From UBA4582 sp002389265 (GTDB lineage: Bacteria; Pseudomonadota; Gammaproteobacteria; Pseudomonadales; Azotimanducaceae), in the NCBI GenBank assembly GCA_943788825.1, contig CALSRT010000002.1, positions 496,001-560,000 on the forward strand: a stretch of 64,000 nucleotides of DNA, read 5' to 3'. The notes under the pieces were generated by a model. It was not told the origin of the DNA. It made no database searches and worked only from the letters and a program-made list of their open reading frames with translations. Both the position numbers and the translations under genes were made by a program. This document shows, piece after piece, positions 35,379-43,604 of this stretch (position 1 is its first letter; each line of letters begins with the position of its first letter).

Positions 35379-35556
35379 CGGGACTCCCAGATGTTGAGTG
35401 AAGACTCGAGTGTACTGTGGATGGACTGAGAGTCTAGGGTAAAATTTAATAAAAGTCGGTAAAAGTTGTCTGTGGAATCCGTGTTTAATGGCCAATCATT
35501 GACCTCGGGATTTATAGGTGGTTAATTCTGCTTAACCGCAAACAGGCAAGCGCGAA

Positions 35557-36354
35557 ATGACCGGCACCCAAGACGAAGATCAGTTCAGAGATTACAGTAG
35601 CCGTGAATCGATTCATGGCACTGATCCTGTTGCCGAGTTTTACCGGCTGAACCACAAATACCAGACCCTGGCATTTGCACGCGCGAAGATCGAACAATAT
35701 GGCGCCTTGAATCTGGCTCGTATGGGGATTTGGCAGGCTTGTGAGCTGCTCAATACCCTCGTCGATGATAGCGATCCCGATACGAGCCTGTCGCAAATTC
35801 AGCATCTGTTGCAGACCGCCGAGGCTATTCGTCAGGCGGGTCATCCACGCTGGTTTCAACTCACCGGTTTGATTCACGATCTGGGCAAAATACTGTGTTT
35901 GCATGGCGAGCCTCAATGGGCGGTCGTGGGCGATACCTTTCCGCTGGGTTGTGAATTTTCGGCCGACATCGTGTATGCCGATTTTTTTGCGGCGAACCCG
36001 GATCAGATGAATCCCGATTATCAAGGCCAGCTCGGCATCTATGCCCCTGAATGTGGTTTAGACAAGGTGACAATGTCCTTCGGTCACGATGAATATCTTT
36101 ACCGGGTCACTCGCGCTTACCTGCCCCTAGAAGCTCAATATATTATCCGCTACCACAGTTTCTACAGCGCTCATTCCGCTGGCGCCTATGATTACCTAAT
36201 GAATGATCAAGACCGCGAGCTATTTCAATGGGTCAAACTGTTTCAGCCCTTTGACCTTTACTCCAAGGGGCATGCGCCGCCAGATATCGAGCAGCTGCAA
36301 GGCTATTACCAAACGCTGATAGCCGAGTTCTTTCCGGCCACGATTCAATGGTAG
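35557..36354 (+). CDS. miox: Myo-inositol oxygenase (di-iron)
   Basis: A 265-residue protein that lines up closely with animal and plant myo-inositol oxygenase, which opens inositol to D-glucuronate with O2. All six di-iron ligands are present: His96, His107 and Asp108 in GLIHDLGK, His177 in FGHDEYLY, His200 in RYHSFY and Asp233 in PFDLYSK. Other family blocks are FRDYSS, GIWQACELLNTLVDDSDPD, EPQWAVVGDTFPLGC and APECGLDKVTMSFGH. The length equals the eukaryotic enzyme. No uronate dehydrogenase, inositol transporter or inositol dehydrogenase gene lies beside it. It is divergent from PhyH and is followed 58 bases later by a crotonase gene. Confidence 0.95.
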   Translation: MTGTQDEDQFRDYSSRESIHGTDPVAEFYRLNHKYQTLAFARAKIEQYGALNLARMGIWQACELLNTLVDDSDPDTSLSQIQHLLQTAEAIRQAGHPRWFQLTGLIHDLGKILCLHGEPQWAVVGDTFPLGCEFSADIVYADFFAANPDQMNPDYQGQLGIYAPECGLDKVTMSFGHDEYLYRVTRAYLPLEAQYIIRYHSFYSAHSAGAYDYLMNDQDRELFQWVKLFQPFDLYSKGHAPPDIEQLQGYYQTLIAEFFPATIQW

Positions 36355-36412
36355 CAGCCAGGGTAGACCAGCTCGTCGAACTAAATAATTTATGCCTAAG
36401 AGGAATGATCCA

Positions 36413-37213
36413 TTGAGTCACTATGAAACCATCAGTATCGAAAAAAAAGGCCAGGTTGATTGGCTGACACTGAACCGCCCGGAATCGCTGAATGCCATCA
36501 ATACGCCTATGGTCACCGAGCTGCGAGACTATTTTGGCGGTCTGAGCGAGGACCCCGAGACCCGCATTGTGGTGATGAAGGGTGCGGGTCGGGCATTCTG
36601 TGCCGGTTTAGATATCAAGGCTTCCCAGTCAGGCAACTTTGAGGCGCCGTTCAGCGGCGGTATGGGTTTTCAAGGCTACCTCGCCGAGGTGTATATCCGC
36701 ATGCGACGCTGTCCACAGCCGATTATCTCGCTGGTTCAGGGTGCGGCCTGTGGTGGTGGTTTTTCCTTTGTGCTGGCCTCAGATATTCGCATTGCCGGCG
36801 AATCAGCCCGTATGAATGCGGCCTTTATTCGGTTGGGCTTGTCGGCCTGCGATATGGGTTCGAGCTATTTTCTGCCGCGCCTGGTGGGTACCTCTGTCGC
36901 CTCTGAGCTCATGCTGACGGGGCGTTTTATCAATGCCGAAAGAGCCTTGCGTACCAATCTGGTCTCCGAGGTTGTGCCCGATGATCAATTGGATGCGGCC
37001 GCCCAGTCTTATGTTGACGATATGCTCACCACTTCGCCGATGGGCTTGCGCCTCACCAAGGAGGGCTTGAACATCGCCATTGATGCGGCGGGCCTGGAGG
37101 CGACCATGGCGATCGAAAACCGAAATCAGCTCATGTGTTCACGAACCAGTGACGCAAAAGAAGGCATGCGTGCGTTTCTGGAGAAACGGCCGCCACAATA
37201 CACAGGGCGTTAA
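36413..37213 (+). CDS. Enoyl-CoA hydratase/isomerase family protein
   Basis: A 266-residue crotonase. The start is a TTG (MSHYETISIEKKGQVDWLTL) because AGAGG lies about eight bases upstream, whereas the ATG seven codons earlier has no ribosome-binding site. The oxyanion-hole segments are GRAFCAGLDIKAS and GAACGGGFSFVLASDIRIA. The catalytic region ARMNAAFIRLGLSACDMGSS carries one Asp in a dehydratase-like position rather than the two Glu of classic hydratases, so isomerase or other crotonase chemistry is possible. It ends LEKRPPQYTG, as many marine catabolic crotonases do. It is followed by a leftward rhodanese gene and so ends a small rightward group with miox. Confidence 0.93.
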   Translation: MSHYETISIEKKGQVDWLTLNRPESLNAINTPMVTELRDYFGGLSEDPETRIVVMKGAGRAFCAGLDIKASQSGNFEAPFSGGMGFQGYLAEVYIRMRRCPQPIISLVQGAACGGGFSFVLASDIRIAGESARMNAAFIRLGLSACDMGSSYFLPRLVGTSVASELMLTGRFINAERALRTNLVSEVVPDDQLDAAAQSYVDDMLTTSPMGLRLTKEGLNIAIDAAGLEATMAIENRNQLMCSRTSDAKEGMRAFLEKRPPQYTGR

Positions 37214-37220
37214 TGTCAGG

Positions 37221-37847
37221 TTAGGGCTTGCTAGCCGCTTTGGCTGGATACTTGAGTAAGCGCTTCCAGTACCAGCTATAAGGATGAACCTTGTCCGTTG
37301 CACCGTTGGCATTAACCAGCGGTTTTGACTCATTGTGCCAGCGGAAGATGCCACCGATCATATTGGCGGGTGGTTTGATAGTGTCTAGTGGTCGAATCTG
37401 GCGCGCGATGGTCAATGCCAAAGCCGTTGAGCGGCGCCCGACGGAGCAATAGAACACCGCTTGTTTGGTTAGCAAGAGGGGTGCATAGGCTGCAAAAAAC
37501 GCCTCGGCTGTAGTCTCGGGATCCAGCCGAATGGCGCCGGTTAAGTGACTGACAGCAAATTCTTCCGCGCCGCGTGTGTCAAACAAAACCAGGGTGGAGT
37601 CGTCGGCGGTTAAGTCGTCGAACACCACTTGGTTGCTGATCTGTTGGATGTCATGGTCTGCGATCAGCTCCCGCTCGATTTTCTCGAGCGCGGTCTCGGC
37701 TTTGACCGCCCCGGATAGTGCAAGCGCGATCAGTGTCGCGATCATCAGTGTTGGGGACATCAGTACTGGGACCGTCAGTGTTGGGGTCAACAGCGCCCGC
37801 CATAATGGCAGTTGGTTCAAGTCGGTTGTTTCAGGTTGGCGGTACAT
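37221..37847 (-). CDS. Exported rhodanese-domain protein with a repeat-expanded leader
   Basis: A 208-residue rhodanese. The active loop CSVGRRS (Cys about residue 133) is that of a sulfurtransferase, and LVLFDTRGAEEFAVSHLTGA is the family's first landmark. The N-terminus is odd: a 15-bp repeat translates to the hydrophobic run LTPTLTVPVLMSPTLMIATL, lengthening the signal-like segment that ends LALSGAVKAE. A Met start inside this run (37760 or 37745) would leave a normal signal peptide, and none of the starts has a clear ribosome-binding site. The product should act in the periplasm, perhaps in thiosulfate or cyanide handling or as a sulfur carrier; no partner gene shows which. Confidence 0.88.
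   Translation of the reverse strand: MYRQPETTDLNQLPLWRALLTPTLTVPVLMSPTLMIATLIALALSGAVKAETALEKIERELIADHDIQQISNQVVFDDLTADDSTLVLFDTRGAEEFAVSHLTGAIRLDPETTAEAFFAAYAPLLLTKQAVFYCSVGRRSTALALTIARQIRPLDTIKPPANMIGGIFRWHNESKPLVNANGATDKVHPYSWYWKRLLKYPAKAASKP
37734..37793. repeat. Four 15-bp tandem units in the rhodanese leader
   Basis: Four 15-base units of the form TGTTGGGGxCATCAG and variants lie at 37734, 37749, 37764 and 37779. They are in frame and encode pentapeptides such as LMSPT and LTVPV in the signal region of the rhodanese. Confidence 0.85.
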
Positions 37848-38065
37848 GGGTGGGCAGGGCCGTCGACAGGTGAGTCTATCCTAGTCAATAGCCCGCCATG
37901 CGTCGACAGTCCGGTGACCAAGCGGCGATCCAGCCTCGGCAAAACATGGGCCGCAGTTTGATCAAGTTTTGCTTCCGCAGTACTGCCGGGTACTAGCGCC
38001 CCGGGTCAAGCAGGTGGCTAAGTTGCGGCCGGCGCAGGGGTCACGTAAAGTCTGGGTTTTGGGAA

Positions 38066-38554
38066 ATGCTTATGCCCAGAGTAATGATAGTGGTCATGCT
38101 GGTGCTGGCTCTGACGGCATGCAATCCGAAAGATCGACGGCCGGGCACTTGGCTGTCCGGTGATTTAGTCGAGGCCCACGTCAGTGATTGGTCTTTTACT
38201 GATGATTATCAGGAAGTGTTTATTGAGACGCATCCCTGGTATGGCGTACCGTTTTCAGTCACTGTGGTGATGGCCACCGTCAATGGCAAGATTTATTCGC
38301 CGTCGATCTATAGTGAACCGGCAGTGTTCCCGGGCAACAAATATTGGAATCGGGTGGTCGCGGATAATCCATCGGTGTTCGTGCAGATTGGTGATAACCT
38401 TTATCCAAGACGAGCGCGGCTGGTCACTGAGGCGGCGGAATTCGAGGCCGCCTTCGAGGCCCTGGCTGCGAAATATCCCTTTTGGCGGAATGCCAAAGAC
38501 AATCCCGAGAAGCGCCCAGCATTTGTCCTGATCTGCATGGATGAAGTTATCTAA
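38066..38554 (+). CDS. Small lipoprotein, possibly flavin split-barrel-like
   Basis: A 162-residue protein with a lipoprotein signal ending LALTAC. The mature part reads as strand-rich: VSDWSFTDDYQEVFIETHPW, SVTVVMATVNGKIYSPSIYS, NRVVADNPSVFVQIGDNLYP and RRARLVTE. This alternation, with a conserved Arg-Arg-Ala-Arg, resembles the F420/FMN split-barrel (pyridoxamine oxidase-like) proteins, although I hold that loosely. It is followed 105 bases later by the cytochrome P450 gene in the same direction. ATG 38066 or 38072 could be the start; there is no obvious ribosome-binding site for either. A role supplying electrons or binding a cofactor in the envelope is guesswork. Confidence 0.8.
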   Translation: MLMPRVMIVVMLVLALTACNPKDRRPGTWLSGDLVEAHVSDWSFTDDYQEVFIETHPWYGVPFSVTVVMATVNGKIYSPSIYSEPAVFPGNKYWNRVVADNPSVFVQIGDNLYPRRARLVTEAAEFEAAFEALAAKYPFWRNAKDNPEKRPAFVLICMDEVI

Positions 38555-38658
38555 GGCGTTATGTGTTTGCTGCCGCCAGCATTTTTTAACCGCCTCTTGA
38601 TGGAGGCAGGTCCTTTGATGAAAGCAGTTTTTGCGCCAGACCAACCAGCGAGACGACG

Positions 38659-40005
38659 ATGACGAATCATGTATTACCGCTCGAGCCAATCCCGCTTGAG
38701 CCAATTAAATCCGGGTTTCTGAAGTCTATGCGGCTAATGAAGCAGAGCTACCATAGTCCGCTGGAACATGGCCAAAATCTGCGACGAGAGCACGGCAATG
38801 CAGTCATGCAAAAAGTTGGCAAGATGCGCATCGTCCACCTTTTCGGTGCCGAGGCGCACCGTTTGTGCTTAATGAACCCAGGGCAGATATTCTCCAATAA
38901 AAAAGCCTGGGATATGATCATCGGGCGTATTTTCCCCAATGGCTTGATGCTCCGCGATGGCGACGATCATCGCTATCATCGACGGCTGATGCAGGCAGGC
39001 TTCAAGAGCAAGCCCATGCAGGGGTATCTGGGGCAGATGATTCCCCAAGTGCGTTCGGCGGTCAAACAGTGGTCGGTGCAGGCCGATGGCAAAATGCTCG
39101 CTTATCCCGCCTTTAAGCAGATGACCCTGGATCTTGCTGCGACGATTTTTCTTGGCATGGATCTGGGTGACGATGCGCGCAAAATCAGTCGCGCCTTTGA
39201 GGTCACCGTGGCGGCCTCGATGCCGCGAATTCCGATGGCGATTCCTGGCACCCTGTTGTGGCAAGGGATTCGGGCTCGACAGACCATGTGCGACTTCTTT
39301 CTGCCGCAGGTAGCTGAAAAGCGCTTGGGTGACGACCAGGATCTGTTTTCCCTGTTATGTCGGGCAACGGACGAAGAGGGACAGGGTTATACGGATCAGG
39401 AGATTGTTGACCATATGATTTTCCTGATGATGGCGGCTCATGACACCACTACCAGCACCTTGACCAGCATCACCTATGCACTGGCCCGGCACCCGGAATG
39501 GCAAACTCGGCTTGAGCAAGAGCGTCAGTCCCTGGGGGTTGAAGCCTTGGCCTATGCCGACCTAGACAAGATGGTGGAAGCCGATTGGGTGATCAAGGAA
39601 GCGCTGCGTATGTATCCGCCACTGTCGACCCTGCCGAAGTTCAGTAATGAAGCCTTTGAATATGAGGGTCACCTCGTGCCAGCGGGTGCCATGGTGATGA
39701 CCTATCCGATACACACCCATTACATGACGGAGTATTGGGATAAGCCCCGTGAGTTTGATCCCTTGCGCTTTAGCCCAGAGCGGGCTGAGCACAAGCGCAA
39801 CGCCTTTAGTTGGGTGCCCTTCAGCGGCGGCGCGCATATGTGCATAGGTCTACATTTTGCGGATATGCAGATCAAGCTGGTGCTGTTTGAAATGCTGAAA
39901 AAGTTTTCCTGGTCCGTGGCCGAGGGCTATGAGATGCCAGTACAGCAGTCGCCTATCTCTAAGCCTCGAGATGATTTGCCGATTTACTTGATGTCGAAAA
40001 CCTAG
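38659..40005 (+). CDS. Cytochrome P450
   Basis: A 448-residue soluble P450. The haem-binding loop FSGGAHMCIG holds the axial Cys395; the I-helix oxygen-binding motif is AAHDTTTS (about residue 259-266) and the K-helix ExxR is EALRMYPP. There is no N-terminal membrane anchor. The general pattern resembles the CYP120/CYP26-like bacterial branch rather than the CYP153 alkane hydroxylases, but this is a by-eye impression. No ferredoxin or ferredoxin reductase gene is adjacent, so it must borrow a redox partner. Neighbouring acyl-CoA and crotonase genes make a hydroxylation step on a lipid or terpenoid plausible. The P450 begins 15 bases after a ribosome-binding site-like GAGACGACG. Confidence 0.93.
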   Translation: MTNHVLPLEPIPLEPIKSGFLKSMRLMKQSYHSPLEHGQNLRREHGNAVMQKVGKMRIVHLFGAEAHRLCLMNPGQIFSNKKAWDMIIGRIFPNGLMLRDGDDHRYHRRLMQAGFKSKPMQGYLGQMIPQVRSAVKQWSVQADGKMLAYPAFKQMTLDLAATIFLGMDLGDDARKISRAFEVTVAASMPRIPMAIPGTLLWQGIRARQTMCDFFLPQVAEKRLGDDQDLFSLLCRATDEEGQGYTDQEIVDHMIFLMMAAHDTTTSTLTSITYALARHPEWQTRLEQERQSLGVEALAYADLDKMVEADWVIKEALRMYPPLSTLPKFSNEAFEYEGHLVPAGAMVMTYPIHTHYMTEYWDKPREFDPLRFSPERAEHKRNAFSWVPFSGGAHMCIGLHFADMQIKLVLFEMLKKFSWSVAEGYEMPVQQSPISKPRDDLPIYLMSKT

Positions 40006-40167
40006 TGGTTTGGCGTCCAATCGAGCGGGCGAATGGTCGCCAGGCGAACCAGTCGGATGCGGTAAGATAGCGCTTAGAGCGCAAACCCTTGGCGATGCGA
40101 ACCCGTCTGGCGGTCTTAGGACCGTGCGTTCCGACTCCTACCCCCGTACAAAAACAGTTGGTAAAAC

Positions 40168-41010
40168 ATGAAGGTAGACCTCCACTGTCATAGTTTCTTC
40201 TCTGACGGCAAGCAATCACCAGATTTTCTCGTCAACAGAGCGATTGAAAATGGGGTGACCCATCTCGCGATTACAGATCACGACTGTACTGATGGCTTGG
40301 ATGCCATCGCCGTTGACACGACTGGCATCTCTATTGTCCCGGGCGTCGAAATATCCTGTCACTGGAATGCCCTGGAGATTCATGTGGTGGGGCTGTTGGT
40401 GGATCCTGCTGCTGATGACCTGCGCCGACTGTTAACTGCGCAGCAACTTTCGCGCAGGCAGCGTATTCAAGCAATCGATGCAAAGCTGGCGGCGGCAGGC
40501 ACGGCGGGTCTGAGTGCCTACCTCGAAGGCCTGCCGTGCGTGGCGGGCACCCGTAGTCATGTCGCAGATTTTCTGGTTGCCCAACAGGTGTGCAAGAGTC
40601 GGCAGAAGGCTTTCAAAACCCATTTGAATAAACGGGGGAAAATCTATGTTAGTGCGAACTGGTGCAATCTGGCTGAGGGCATCGCCGCGATAAAGGCCGC
40701 GGGCGGCATCGCGATTATCGCCCACCCAGGTCGCTATGCGCTGAACAAGACTAAGCTCGCCATGCTGGTAGATGACTTCAAAGCAGCGGGTGGTGAGGCG
40801 TTGGAGGGTACCTATTCGAGCATCGACCCTGTGATGAGAAAGCATCTGCGTGACTTGGCCATCGACAGATCGATGTATCTCTCCGTCGGCTCTGACTTCC
40901 ATGATGCCGGCGCCCAATGGACCGACATCGGTAAATTCCCAGTCCTGGATTCCATCGCCCTAACGAGCGCGATCTGGCTGCACCCAAAGTGGCAGGCAAG
41001 GTATACCTAG
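40168..41010 (+). CDS. PHP-domain phosphoesterase / 5'-3' exonuclease (YciV/Rnm type)
   Basis: A 280-residue polymerase-and-histidinol-phosphatase domain protein. Metal-binding motifs are all visible: DLHCHSFFSDGKQSP at the start, ITDHDCTDG (about residues 36-44), PGVEISC, IIAHPGRYAL (about 190) and GSDFHD near the C-terminus, giving the trinuclear metal site. The length and composition match the RNase AM (YciV) group, which trims 5' ends of rRNA and degrades short RNA or 3',5'-bisphosphonucleotides. It stands 163 bases after the P450 gene and 140 before the acyl-CoA dehydrogenase, apparently as a separate unit. Confidence 0.93.
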   Translation: MKVDLHCHSFFSDGKQSPDFLVNRAIENGVTHLAITDHDCTDGLDAIAVDTTGISIVPGVEISCHWNALEIHVVGLLVDPAADDLRRLLTAQQLSRRQRIQAIDAKLAAAGTAGLSAYLEGLPCVAGTRSHVADFLVAQQVCKSRQKAFKTHLNKRGKIYVSANWCNLAEGIAAIKAAGGIAIIAHPGRYALNKTKLAMLVDDFKAAGGEALEGTYSSIDPVMRKHLRDLAIDRSMYLSVGSDFHDAGAQWTDIGKFPVLDSIALTSAIWLHPKWQARYT

Positions 41011-41150
41011 GTTCGATGCTTGAGGCTTGAGTTATTTGACGCGATCGGTTGAGAGCTGTTTATTCCACTTCTTTAAAAAACTTTCGGCGAGTTGACTCGA
41101 CTGGTGCGGATGCAGTAGCTTGATGACAAATAGACCGAAGAGGATAAACC

Positions 41151-42269
41151 GTGAATTTTGATTTTTCCCAAGATGACAAGATGCTGCGAGACCAGGTCGC
41201 GCGGTTTCTTAGCGATCAGTGCAGTTCAAAAACCGTCCGAGGCGTGTTGGAAGGCAATGCTGCCTATGCGACTGAAGTTTGGGATGGATTGGTGAGCATG
41301 GGTCTGACGGGGACGGCGATTCCAGAGAACTACGGCGGCGTCGGCGCAGGCTATCTGAGCCTCTGTCTGGTGGCTGAACAGCTGGGTGCATTTCTGGCGC
41401 CAACTCCGTTTTCATCGTCGGTTTATCTGGCGACAGAAGCGCTGATGCTGTTTGGTTCTGATGCTCAAAAAGACCATTGGCTGCCGAAGCTGGCAGCCGG
41501 CGAAACCATAGGTACCCTGGCGGTGGTCGAGACTGTGGCGCAAACCACGGCAGAGGACATGGCGTTACGTTTCTCGGCCGGTCAATTAACCGGCAAGAAG
41601 CTTATCGTTGCCGATGGTGGCATCAGCGATTTCGCGATTGTCTTAGCGCGCAACCCTGCGGGCGACCTGGGACTGTATCTGTGCGACTTGCAGGCTGGCG
41701 GCGTGGTTAAAACGGCGGTAGACACCGTCGATCCCAGCAGGAATTCAACCAGCCTCGAATTCAATGGTTGTCCCGCAGAGTTGCTGGGTACGGAAGCTGA
41801 TGGCTGGGCGCAGCTCGAAACAGTCTATGACCGGGCGGCTGTACTGTTCGCCTTTGAGCAACTGGGCGGCGCCCAGAGTGCTTTGAATATGGCGGTTGAC
41901 TATGCCAAGCAACGCTTCGCCTTTGGTCGCCCGATCGGCTCCTTTCAAGGGCTCAAGCATATGATGGCCGATATGTATGTGGCGCTGAAATTAGCAGAAT
42001 CCAACTGTTACTATGCGGCCTGGGCACTCTCGACTAACTCGCCCGACTTGCCCCTTGCTGCCGCTACGGCGAGAGTCTCGGCGACTCAGGCGTTTCAGTT
42101 ATGCGCAAGAGATAACATCCAGGTGCACGGTGGCATGGGCTTCACCTGGGAGTTTGATTGCCATCTGTATTATCGCCGATCGAACTACCTGACATTACAG
42201 CTTGGTGGTCTGACTGAGTGGGAAGACAAGTTGGTCAGCAGCTTGGCAAGCGGTGACGCGGCTGCTTGA
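41151..42269 (+). CDS. Acyl-CoA dehydrogenase family protein (short form)
   Basis: A 372-residue flavoenzyme of the acyl-CoA dehydrogenase superfamily. It starts at GTG after AGAGGA, with MNFDFSQDDKMLRDQVARFL, a common opening in this group. The family C-terminal blocks are present: RFAFGRPIGSFQGLKHMMAD, VHGGMGFTWEFDCHLYYRRS and LTEWEDKL. The middle domain is less conserved (GKKLIVADGGISDFAIVLAR) and lacks the usual FAD serine motif, as in the FadE28-like half of heteromeric steroid acyl-CoA dehydrogenases. The following gene encodes a longer paralogue, so the two may form one alpha2beta2 enzyme, as in mycobacterial FadE28-FadE29. Confidence 0.93.
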   Translation: MNFDFSQDDKMLRDQVARFLSDQCSSKTVRGVLEGNAAYATEVWDGLVSMGLTGTAIPENYGGVGAGYLSLCLVAEQLGAFLAPTPFSSSVYLATEALMLFGSDAQKDHWLPKLAAGETIGTLAVVETVAQTTAEDMALRFSAGQLTGKKLIVADGGISDFAIVLARNPAGDLGLYLCDLQAGGVVKTAVDTVDPSRNSTSLEFNGCPAELLGTEADGWAQLETVYDRAAVLFAFEQLGGAQSALNMAVDYAKQRFAFGRPIGSFQGLKHMMADMYVALKLAESNCYYAAWALSTNSPDLPLAAATARVSATQAFQLCARDNIQVHGGMGFTWEFDCHLYYRRSNYLTLQLGGLTEWEDKLVSSLASGDAAA

Positions 42270-42362
42270 TCCTGCGAGTCGGCGAAAAGCCGACGAGGGA
42301 AGTGTGACAGGCAGAAACAGTCGACAATAAGATAATTGATCAGTTTGAACAGGATACGCATT

Positions 42363-43604
42363 ATGGATTTTGGTGATACTCAAGAAGAAGCACAATTTCG
42401 AGCCGAAGCACGAGCCTGGATTGCCGCCGAAGCGCCCACCTACTTAATCGACAGTCTCACTAAAAGTGGCTTTGGTGGCGTTAAAACCGGCGACTTTGAT
42501 CCGATGGTTGAGGCCAAACTGTGGCAGCGAAAAAAGGCTGACGCCGGTTGGGCCTGCATTCAATGGCCGGTGGAATTTGGCGGCCGTGGTGCCTCGCCCA
42601 TGCAAAGCGTCATTTGGAATCAAGAAGAAGGGGTCTACGGCAAACTCTCGGGGAGTTTTATCATCGGCCAGGGTATGTGCGCGCCAACCCTGATGGCCTA
42701 TGCCAGTGAGGCGAATAAGGCCCGCTATCTGCCTAAGCTGGCTAGCGCTGAAGAGGTCTGGTGTCAGCTATTTTCCGAGCCGCAAAGTGGCTCAGACCTG
42801 GCCGGGTTGCGAACTCGGGCCGAGCGAGACGGGAATGATTGGGTCATCAACGGCCAGAAAATTTGGACTTCAGGCGCTCATCACAGCGACTTTGGCATAG
42901 TGATCACGCGCACCGACCCAGAGGTGCCTAAGCACCGGGGTTTAACCATGTTTTTCCTGGACATGAAGTCTAAGGGTGTTGTTATCAAGCCGATCAAACA
43001 GGCCAATGGCGAGAGTGGTTTCAATGAAGTGTATTTTGACGATGTCAGAATACCCGACTCCCAGCGTCTGGGCGAAGTCGGCGGTGGTTGGCAGGTCTCG
43101 TTGACCACTCTGATGAATGAGCGGTTGGCCATTGGCGGCGGTATCGCAACGGGTTTCCCCGAGATCAAAGAGTTGGTAGATGGTTTGGCGCTGGCAAGCG
43201 GCCGGGCCATCGAGAATCCCGCAGTACGGTCGAAGCTAGCCGACTGGTATGCCAAGAGCGCCGGTTTGAAAAACACCTCGGCACGAGCCATGACGGCATT
43301 ATCCAAAGGTGAAATGCCGGGGCCGGAAAACTCTATTGGTAAACTGGTCGCTGGCGGCATGATGCAGGATATCGCCAAATTCGCCCTCGACCTGCAGGGT
43401 TTAGGGGGCGTTATCGTGGATCCTGAGTTGGCGGCGCATTCAGCCAGGTTGCAGGCCATGCTGTTGCGGTCGCCGGCGGTAAGAATTGAAGGTGGTACCG
43501 ATCAGATTCTGCGCAATATTATAGCTGAGCGGGTCTTGGGCCTGCCCGAAGAGCTTCGAGCCGATAAAGGTATGCCCTTCAGCAAAATCCCCTCAGGGAA
43601 TTAG
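42363..43604 (+). CDS. Acyl-CoA dehydrogenase family protein (long form)
   Basis: A 413-residue acyl-CoA dehydrogenase, 94 bases after the shorter paralogue. Blocks: QWPVEFGGRGASPMQSVIWN, LFSEPQSGSDLAGLRTRAER (FAD/substrate), DWVINGQKIWTSGAHHSDFG, and RIEGGTDQILRNIIAERVLG at the end. This form resembles the FadE29/FadE-type partner, with a conserved GTDQI motif. The ATG at 42363 has AGGA eight bases upstream; a TTG ten codons earlier (42336) is less likely. Pairing with the upstream gene suggests a heterotetramer that oxidises side chains of sterol or other branched acyl-CoA; the substrate is inference. Confidence 0.94.
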   Translation: MDFGDTQEEAQFRAEARAWIAAEAPTYLIDSLTKSGFGGVKTGDFDPMVEAKLWQRKKADAGWACIQWPVEFGGRGASPMQSVIWNQEEGVYGKLSGSFIIGQGMCAPTLMAYASEANKARYLPKLASAEEVWCQLFSEPQSGSDLAGLRTRAERDGNDWVINGQKIWTSGAHHSDFGIVITRTDPEVPKHRGLTMFFLDMKSKGVVIKPIKQANGESGFNEVYFDDVRIPDSQRLGEVGGGWQVSLTTLMNERLAIGGGIATGFPEIKELVDGLALASGRAIENPAVRSKLADWYAKSAGLKNTSARAMTALSKGEMPGPENSIGKLVAGGMMQDIAKFALDLQGLGGVIVDPELAAHSARLQAMLLRSPAVRIEGGTDQILRNIIAERVLGLPEELRADKGMPFSKIPSGN

